This document shows, one piece after another, positions 1 through 3,831 of a stretch of 6,222 nt of DNA. Source of the DNA: Planctomycetaceae bacterium. Lineage in GTDB: Bacteria; Planctomycetota; Planctomycetia; Pirellulales; Thermoguttaceae. The notes under the pieces were generated by a model. It had not been told where the DNA came from and searched no databases. It saw only the letters and a list, made by a program, of their open reading frames with translations. The position numbers were made by a program, and so were the translations under genes. Position 1 is the first letter of the stretch; the number at the start of each line of letters is the position of its first letter. The DNA lies in NCBI GenBank assembly GCA_031278315.1, contig JAITKS010000262.1, positions 1 to 6,222 of the forward strand, given 5' to 3'.

Positions 1-20
1 TATGAATCCAGTGTTTTTAA
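1..20. repeat. 20-bp direct repeat, left copy
   Basis: TATGAATCCAGTGTTTTTAA here is identical to positions 329-348. The copies diverge at the next base (T at 21, C at 349). Because this copy begins at the first base of the window, the repeat may extend further upstream. The two copies bracket the Rpn-tail gene at 75-317. They could be a target-site duplication, the ends of a tandem duplication, or two copies of a dispersed intergenic repeat. Confidence 0.85.
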
Positions 21-74
21 TATTCAAATGAAATGTCAATACAATTTATTACAATATTAGAATAAGGAGAATAA

Positions 75-317
75 ATGTTTATATCAACATTAGAAAAAAA
101 ATTCATACAAGGAATACAAGAAGGAATACAAGAGGGAATACAAAAAGGTAAAACTCAGGATATTCTCAAAATACTTAATAAGCGTTTTAAAAGTGTTCCT
201 GATTCCGTTGTGCAATCTTTAAATTCCTATACGGATATCATTGCGTTGGATTCACTTTTTGAACTTGCATTGGATTGCGAAAACCTAACAGAATTTGAAC
301 AGGCTCTTGCGCATTGA
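75..317 (+). CDS. Small stand-alone Rpn/PD-(D/E)XK nuclease C-terminal tail protein (DUF4351-like)
   Basis: This 80-residue protein looks like only the C-terminal tail of Rpn-family (recombination-promoting nuclease / putative transposase) proteins. Residues 13-25 are a GIQEGIQEGIQKG repeat, a typical hinge or helix repeat of that family. It is followed by a helical segment with the pattern ILKILNKRF...P..V...L......L..LFELALDCENLTEFEQAL, resembling DUF4351-type tails. No PD-(D/E)XK catalytic domain is present, whereas full-length Rpn proteins are usually about 250-330 residues. It is not merely the end of a longer in-frame gene: TAA stops lie in frame at 63-65 and at 72-74, directly before the ATG. 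A good Shine-Dalgarno, AAGGAG at 64-69, sits 5 nt upstream of the ATG, so independent translation is plausible. It could be a decayed remnant or a small regulatory/antitoxin form such as the RpnS proteins made from the 3' part of rpn genes. The family assignment is from motif memory. Confidence 0.72.
   Translation: MFISTLEKKFIQGIQEGIQEGIQKGKTQDILKILNKRFKSVPDSVVQSLNSYTDIIALDSLFELALDCENLTEFEQALAH
111..146 (+). repeat. Three tandem 12-bp units encoding GIQE/GIQE/GIQK
   Basis: The units GGAATACAAGAA (111-122), GGAATACAAGAG (123-134) and GGAATACAAAAA (135-146) lie in frame inside the Rpn-tail gene. A degenerate partial unit, TTCATACAA, precedes them. In-frame 12-bp units keep the four-residue period and can expand or contract by slippage without breaking the frame. 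Confidence 0.9.
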
Positions 318-328
318 CAGCAAAATTT

Positions 329-348
329 TATGAATCCAGTGTTTTTAA
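329..348. repeat. 20-bp direct repeat, right copy
   Basis: This is an exact second copy of positions 1-20, starting 12 nt after the stop codon of the Rpn-tail gene. The start-to-start distance is 328 bp. Here the sequence runs on into the two-hairpin leader of the prepilin cluster, so the right copy may be the original context and the left copy the duplicate. Confidence 0.9.
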
Positions 349-350
349 CG

Positions 351-378
351 GCAGGAGTTAGCAATCAAACAGTCCTGC
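351..378 (+). other. Imperfect inverted repeat / hairpin in cluster leader
   Basis: GCAGGA (351-356) pairs with TCCTGC (373-378) across a 16-nt loop. One further T-A pair is possible inside after a G-G mismatch. No T-run follows, so it does not look like an intrinsic terminator. It may be part of a dispersed intergenic palindromic element together with the next hairpin. Confidence 0.5.
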
Positions 379-398
379 TAGGGATGGAACTTTATTAA

Positions 399-418
399 CC
401 GTAGGCTTTCGTTTACGG
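399..418 (+). promoter_or_regulatory. Stable hairpin abutting the ribosome binding site of the first prepilin gene
   Basis: CCGTAGGC (399-406) pairs with GTTTACGG (411-418) around a TTTC loop, giving eight consecutive pairs if two G-U pairs are allowed. The G-U pairs work only in plus-strand RNA; on the other strand they become A-C mismatches, which hints at RNA function. The Shine-Dalgarno AAGGAG (419-424) starts at the next base, so the stem could affect ribosome access to the gene at 436. It could also be a dispersed palindromic repeat with no regulatory role. Confidence 0.5.
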
Positions 419-435
419 AAGGAGCTTAAAAAATT

Positions 436-1425
436 ATGAAAACAATAAATCCAGCGTTTACGCTAATAGAATTGATGGTTGTTACGGTGATAATTGCGTT
501 GTTAGCAGCGTTAGCTGCAACAGCGTATTTTGGTGCAATGCAATCGGCACGGGAAGTAAAAACTATTGGAACTATTGCAAAACTAGATTCCGCTATCACC
601 GAAATTTATGAAGGTTACGAATTTCAATACGAACACATCGAAGATTTATTAGATAGCGGTTCACGAAACACGTTTAATACGGCAATATCAACAATGGACG
701 ACGCAGCAATTACCAGAATAAAACGATTGCTAATGTGTGATTTAATGCGAATGGAAATGCCGTCAAATAGAGAAGAAGTAAATGAATCTCCAAGACCCAT
801 TCCTGGCGGGTATAGCTTAGAGCTGCCTGTAGTTCAAAGAGTTTATCACGAAATTCTCTCACGTAATAGCGCACGTGATAGCACTATCCCCATCCCCGAA
901 ACGCAATCGGCGGAACTTTTATTTTTGATAATTACGAATTTGTATCCGGAAGCGTTAGAAAATTTCACCGCATCTGAAATAGGCGACACTGACGGTAATG
1001 GTCTTTCGGAATTTATAGATGGTTGGGGCAGACCGATAGCATTTTTACGATTCGCTCCCGGATTCGCAGGTTCGGATAGGCAACCCGACTTGTCAAGAAT
1101 ATCAGGAATTAATGTAAGTACATCCCTAAATATTATTGCTGATTTGCAGAATATTACAGTTCCATCGTCTGATCCTCCTATAACTGTTTTGGACAAAATA
1201 ATAAATCAATGGCAGGACCCGTTTGATCCGGAGATGATAAACAGAGAATCGTGGTTTCTTTATCCGGTGATAGTGTCGGCGGGACGTGATGGTAATTTCG
1301 GCTTTGAGATAAAAAGGAACGGCGAGGATTCGGTATTATATGACCCGTTTTCGGAAGGTGCATTAGTTGGAGCTCCTAATGATACGTCGTATCGTCATGA
1401 CAATATTCATAATCATGCAAATTAA
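436..1425 (+). CDS. GspG-like pseudopilin with class III prepilin signal
   Basis: This 329-residue protein has the short basic leader MKTINPA followed by FTLIELMVV, the prepilin peptidase motif. Cleavage would fall after Ala7, making Phe8 +1 and Glu12 the conserved +5 Glu. A hydrophobic helix spans about 8-30. A likely calcium loop lies at D184-x-D186-x-N188-G-x-x-E192, then the GspG-like DGWGRP block at 195-200 and YPVIVSAGRDGNFG at 276-289. These blocks resemble the C-terminal region of GspG-type pseudopilins, but the protein is more than twice the usual GspG length of about 140 residues, as seems common in planctomycetes. It would be inserted in the inner membrane, processed, and assembled into a pseudopilus or pilus. 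The Shine-Dalgarno AAGGAG (419-424) is 11 nt upstream, rather far. The next gene follows after 15 nt, indicating an operon. The Ala rather than Gly at -1 is less common. Confidence 0.88.
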   Translation: MKTINPAFTLIELMVVTVIIALLAALAATAYFGAMQSAREVKTIGTIAKLDSAITEIYEGYEFQYEHIEDLLDSGSRNTFNTAISTMDDAAITRIKRLLMCDLMRMEMPSNREEVNESPRPIPGGYSLELPVVQRVYHEILSRNSARDSTIPIPETQSAELLFLIITNLYPEALENFTASEIGDTDGNGLSEFIDGWGRPIAFLRFAPGFAGSDRQPDLSRISGINVSTSLNIIADLQNITVPSSDPPITVLDKIINQWQDPFDPEMINRESWFLYPVIVSAGRDGNFGFEIKRNGEDSVLYDPFSEGALVGAPNDTSYRHDNIHNHAN

Positions 1426-1440
1426 GGTAGAGGTTAAATT

Positions 1441-2475
1441 ATGAGAAGAAAGAATTGTTTAAGTAGTGTTTTTTATGCGATGACGCTTGTTGAATTATTG
1501 GTTGTGATGACAATCATGGTGATACTTGTAGCGGTAAGTGTGCCGTCGTTGAAACCGATGTTAGAGTCGCAGCGGGCAGCAAACGGCGCAAGAGTTGTAG
1601 CTTTGAAATTACAACAAGCAAGAATAAAAGCGATGAGAGAAAACAAACCATGCGGCGTCGAATTTATGCGTTATGATAACGATAACAAAATATCACTACA
1701 AATGAGAAATGTAAAAGATGTTCCAAATTTTAATCGGCTTAATGAAGATGATGGACGTGAAGTTAAATGTCGAGTTATTGATAATGGAAATAATACGGGA
1801 ACTATTACACTCGTTAAGAAAAGACCTGAAGATTCCGAATGGATCGCAATAGACCCAGAAGGTTCAGCTGATGTAACTTGGAGACAAAGAGTTTTAAGAG
1901 GATTGACTATTCAATTTAACAGACAAGGAAAACATTACTATTTATCAGATAGTTTTACAGTTAATAACTATAATGCTGGTAATTTACCTACATCAGCAAC
2001 AGATCCGCCTGTTGAGTTTAATGTAACACAAAGACCATCTTCGATGCTTAATGTAATAACTGTATTACCTCGCGGAACGGTTGTTGACTTACAACATTCA
2101 GAATATAGAACACGTATGACCAGTACAATTGGAGGTTCAGATTTTACTTTTTCGTCAGCTAATGCAACTCATATAAATAGGAGTGTGATCATTATGTTTT
2201 CACCGACAGGATATGTTGACAGATTTTATGTCGATGGTACTGAAAATCAAGGAAACGACAGACCTTTTCGCGGCGTATTTTATCTGCTTATCGGCGAATG
2301 GGACAAAATTGATAGCGGTGAAGACGGTAAAAATAATGAAGAAACAGAATCAAATTTTTGGGTAACTATTAAAGACCGTGACGGCACTGTACGTATTTCA
2401 CCAAACTCAAACGACCCCGCCGATCGAACTAGACACGCAAGAGAAGATTTATTTAACAATATCGGCGGATTGTAA
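1441..2475 (+). CDS. GspH/FimT-like minor pseudopilin
   Basis: This 344-residue protein has a 13-residue leader ending in Ala13, then MTLVELLVVMTIMVILVAVSVPSL. Cleavage would put Met14 at +1 and Glu18 at +5. The membrane helix covers about 14-34. The following helix, ending ALKLQQARIKAMRENKPCGVEF (about 54-75), is typical of GspH/FimT proteins, where a helix is followed by the first strand of the globular domain. A late MFSPTGYV segment (around 252-259) matches the GspH-type 'F.P.G' strand. The central region is rich in Asn, Asp and Thr and has no feature I recognise. The Shine-Dalgarno GAGGT (1430-1434) is 6 nt upstream of the ATG, supporting this start. The gene lies 15 nt after the GspG-like gene, so the two are probably co-transcribed. 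Its likely role is a minor, tip-located subunit. The alternative label is generic prepilin-type protein. Confidence 0.85.
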   Translation: MRRKNCLSSVFYAMTLVELLVVMTIMVILVAVSVPSLKPMLESQRAANGARVVALKLQQARIKAMRENKPCGVEFMRYDNDNKISLQMRNVKDVPNFNRLNEDDGREVKCRVIDNGNNTGTITLVKKRPEDSEWIAIDPEGSADVTWRQRVLRGLTIQFNRQGKHYYLSDSFTVNNYNAGNLPTSATDPPVEFNVTQRPSSMLNVITVLPRGTVVDLQHSEYRTRMTSTIGGSDFTFSSANATHINRSVIIMFSPTGYVDRFYVDGTENQGNDRPFRGVFYLLIGEWDKIDSGEDGKNNEETESNFWVTIKDRDGTVRISPNSNDPADRTRHAREDLFNNIGGL

Positions 2476-2480
2476 AAGGA
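2476..2480 (+). promoter_or_regulatory. Ribosome binding site that decides the start of the third prepilin gene
   Basis: AAGGA lies directly after the TAA of the previous gene. It touches the ATG at 2481 with no spacing, which is unsuitable, but lies 6 nt before the in-frame ATG at 2487, an ideal distance. A later in-frame ATG at 2544 would give a more normal leader length but has no purine-rich site before it. Confidence 0.6.
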
Positions 2481-2486
2481 ATGCAG

Positions 2487-3497
2487 ATGTCTTGTCTGTA
2501 TCCTAAAAAATTTATGTTTAACATTTCAACCCAATTTAAAGCTATGAAAAATTATAAATCAGGAATGACGTTATTAGAGGTAATAGCGTCGATGTTTATT
2601 ATTTGTATTGGATTATTGAGCATACTGATGGTTATTCCATACGGTACGTTTCAGGTATCGAAGACGCTAAATGCCGAGTATATTTCAAACATGTTAGCTG
2701 CGGGTGCAGAAGATTTACAAATCGGTAATTGGGATAAAAATATTACAGATACAGCGGGTGTCGGTAAACCGCCATTTGAACCTGATCCTGTATCAGGAAC
2801 GATTACTACTAACATTTATATCGTTGATCCTTTTGTAAGTCATAATGATTTTGGTTTGTTTACACGGCGTCCAAATATCTTACCTAATTTACGAGATTCA
2901 CAAGATAAGATGAGAGGTAAAGACGATATTGAATATGTTTTGAGCGAAAATCAACGTACATACATAGACAATGGAAATGAAGGCAGCGGGAAATATTCAT
3001 ATTTCATTACAATAAAACCGCGAGAAGTTCGTTCTAGTCCAAGATATAACGAAGCTGAAGATCGATATGAAGAAGCTATTGATGAAATCACATATACAAC
3101 AGATTTGCTCGGTTGTTATCAAAGAGTTGATACGGATACGGCTTTTGAAGTTCATCCAACAAGTCCGCAATATTATGCTTACGCGGCAAAGTTTACTATT
3201 CCTTCAGCAGAAAATAAACTTGATTTTTCAACAACAAAATATGTATTTATAACTTGGGTAACCAATTGGCCCGATCCTCCCTCTGCTGAATCACAAAGCG
3301 TAACAATGAATCGCGGTGAATGGTGTAGAGTCGTAAGTGCAGTTATAAAAAATGATAATACTCAGGATATTATTGTAATATCAAATGATTTTGCATCAGT
3401 TAGAAACAATGAAGGATCAGAAAATTTACCCGAAACAGGCAACATTAGAATATTTATATTTCCGGGAGTCTTATATCACAAACGAATTTTTGATTGA
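2487..3497 (+). CDS. PilV/GspI-like minor prepilin
   Basis: This protein of 336 residues (from ATG 2487) contains SG then MTLLEVIASMFIICIGLLSILMVIPYG. This is a prepilin peptidase site after Gly26 with Glu31 at +5, followed by a membrane helix at about 27-49. The 'LLEV.AS..I..IGLLS' form is typical of PilV/GspI minor pilins. The rest is a soluble domain rich in acidic and Asn residues with no recognised motif. ATG 2481 adds two residues but has no spacing to the Shine-Dalgarno. ATG 2544 would give a normal 7-residue leader (MKNYKSG) but lacks a visible ribosome site. Starting at 2487 the leader is 26 residues and contains LYPKKFMF, long for this class. The gene begins 11 nt after the GspH-like gene, so it is operonic and possibly translationally coupled. 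It ends before a 334-bp gap. Its likely role is a minor subunit that primes or caps the pseudopilus. Confidence 0.82.
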   Translation: MSCLYPKKFMFNISTQFKAMKNYKSGMTLLEVIASMFIICIGLLSILMVIPYGTFQVSKTLNAEYISNMLAAGAEDLQIGNWDKNITDTAGVGKPPFEPDPVSGTITTNIYIVDPFVSHNDFGLFTRRPNILPNLRDSQDKMRGKDDIEYVLSENQRTYIDNGNEGSGKYSYFITIKPREVRSSPRYNEAEDRYEEAIDEITYTTDLLGCYQRVDTDTAFEVHPTSPQYYAYAAKFTIPSAENKLDFSTTKYVFITWVTNWPDPPSAESQSVTMNRGEWCRVVSAVIKNDNTQDIIVISNDFASVRNNEGSENLPETGNIRIFIFPGVLYHKRIFD

Positions 3498-3568
3498 TTT
3501 TGCAGTCGTAGTTACATGTAGTAATTGTAAAAAATGTAATATATCAGTGGAATAATTGTTTTATTAAC

Positions 3569-3595
3569 CACAGAGAACACAGAGAACACAGAGGA
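3569..3595 (+). repeat. Three tandem 9-bp units CACAGAGAA
   Basis: The units CACAGAGAA (3569-3577), CACAGAGAA (3578-3586) and CACAGAGGA (3587-3595) form a short array, preceded by AAC. Similar 'accacagagaacacagag' phrases are familiar to me as intergenic dispersed repeats in several bacterial genomes, including planctomycetes. That recognition is from memory. Confidence 0.85.
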
Positions 3596-3608
3596 AGAAT
3601 ATTTTGTA

Positions 3609-3627
3609 ATTTTAGATTTTAGATTTT
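3609..3627 (+). repeat. AT-rich 7-bp tandem repeat ATTTTAG (about 2.7 units)
   Basis: ATTTTAG (3609-3615), ATTTTAG (3616-3622) and ATTTT (3623-3627). This is a short, low-complexity array, probably a slippage product with no clear function. Confidence 0.7.
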
Positions 3628-3670
3628 CAATTTAAGTGAATTACTAAAAAATATTTTAGCTAGCGGGAAC

Positions 3671-3696
3671 GCAGGCGTCCCGCCTGCATCTTTTTT
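3671..3696 (+). terminator. Terminator-like GC hairpin followed by a T-run
   Basis: GCAGGCG (3671-3677) pairs perfectly with CGCCTGC (3681-3687) around a 3-nt loop TCC. After ATC comes TTTTTT (3691-3696). This is the usual form of a rho-independent terminator for plus-strand transcription and would end the first three-gene unit. An overlapping alternative stem, GCGGGA (3663-3668) with TCCCGC (3678-3683), cannot form at the same time. GC-rich 'gcaggcgtcccgcctgc' units also occur as dispersed repeats (from memory), so this could be a repeat that acts as a terminator by accident. Confidence 0.5.
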
Positions 3697-3706
3697 GTAC
3701 AAAAAA
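3691..3706. repeat. Perfect 16-bp palindrome TTTTTTGTACAAAAAA
   Basis: The sequence equals its own reverse complement, centred on GTAC. Its left half supplies the T-run of the terminator-like hairpin. The hairpin potential is weak because the stem is almost all A-T and has no free loop, but as DNA it could be a symmetric protein site or part of the dispersed element. Confidence 0.6.
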
Positions 3707-3748
3707 TGCCTTCGGAACAATAGCGTCAAATGATTATTGATTCGAACA

Positions 3749-3754
3749 TATAAT
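3749..3754 (+). promoter_or_regulatory. Candidate -10 box TATAAT before the large K-like gene
   Basis: A perfect TATAAT lies 77 nt upstream of the ATG at 3832 and downstream of the terminator-like hairpin, so the large gene might have its own promoter. No good -35 is visible at the right distance (TCAAAT or GTCAAA at 3725-3731) and there is no extended -10 TG. In AT-rich DNA such a hexamer is common by chance. Confidence 0.3.
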
Positions 3755-3777
3755 CGATACTAATTTCCGCATGCGAA

Positions 3778-3816
3778 CTAACCACTAACCACTAACCACT
3801 GACCACTAACCACTAA
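3778..3816 (+). repeat. Heptanucleotide tandem repeat CTAACCA (five units plus partial)
   Basis: The units are 3778-3784, 3785-3791, 3792-3798, 3799-3805 (variant CTGACCA) and 3806-3812, then partial CTAA. The array ends 5 nt before the GAGGTG ribosome site of the large gene. Heptamer short tandem repeats are known as dispersed intergenic elements in cyanobacteria (STRR sequences). The likeness here is in form only. Confidence 0.92.
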
Positions 3817-3831
3817 TTAATGAGGTGTAAA

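Larger units (their letters stand above)
3498..3831. other. Gene-free, repeat-rich interval inside the pseudopilin cluster
   Basis: This 334-bp stretch has stops in all frames and no credible gene. From left to right it holds an AT-rich weak inverted repeat (TTACAT 3512-3517 with ATGTAA 3534-3539), a 9-bp tandem repeat, a 7-bp AT-rich tandem repeat, a GC-rich terminator-like hairpin, a perfect palindrome, a TATAAT box and a second 7-bp tandem repeat ending just before the next ribosome site. The type II secretion gene order predicts a GspJ/PilW-like gene here, but no remnant with an FTLxE motif is visible. Confidence 0.8.

Noticed and set aside
40..55. TACAAT boxes at 40-45 and 50-55 as a promoter for the Rpn-tail gene
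   Set aside because: They are plausible -10-like hexamers, but no matching -35 is visible and such hexamers are common in this AT-rich stretch.
330..398. 22-codon open frame MNPVFLTAGVSN... as a separate gene
   Set aside because: No ribosome binding site precedes it, its start lies in the direct repeat, and the left repeat copy gives only a 9-codon frame. I mention it only as a possible leader peptide.
329..424. Riboswitch (for example cyclic di-GMP type) in the prepilin leader
   Set aside because: The two hairpins before a pilus-type operon suggested this, but the conserved core sequences of the c-di-GMP-I riboswitch are not present.
846..1196. 116-codon open frame on the minus strand
   Set aside because: It lies entirely antisense to the GspG-like gene, which has clear family motifs across this stretch. 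The antisense protein shows no recognisable domain.
1178..1363. 61-codon open frame on the minus strand
   Set aside because: It is antisense to the C-terminal DPFDP...YPVIVSAGRDG region of the GspG-like gene and has no motif of its own.
3067..3252. 61-codon open frame on the plus strand in another frame
   Set aside because: It is a shadow within the PilV/GspI-like gene. Its low-complexity Leu/Lys/Gln composition reflects AT-rich out-of-frame reading.
3512..3539. Inverted repeat TTACAT...ATGTAA after the third prepilin gene as a terminator
   Set aside because: The stem is six weak A/T-rich pairs with a 16-nt loop and is followed by mixed sequence rather than a T-run.
3569..3816. CRISPR array
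   Set aside because: The repeats are 7-9 bp tandem units without spacers, and the three arrays have unrelated units.
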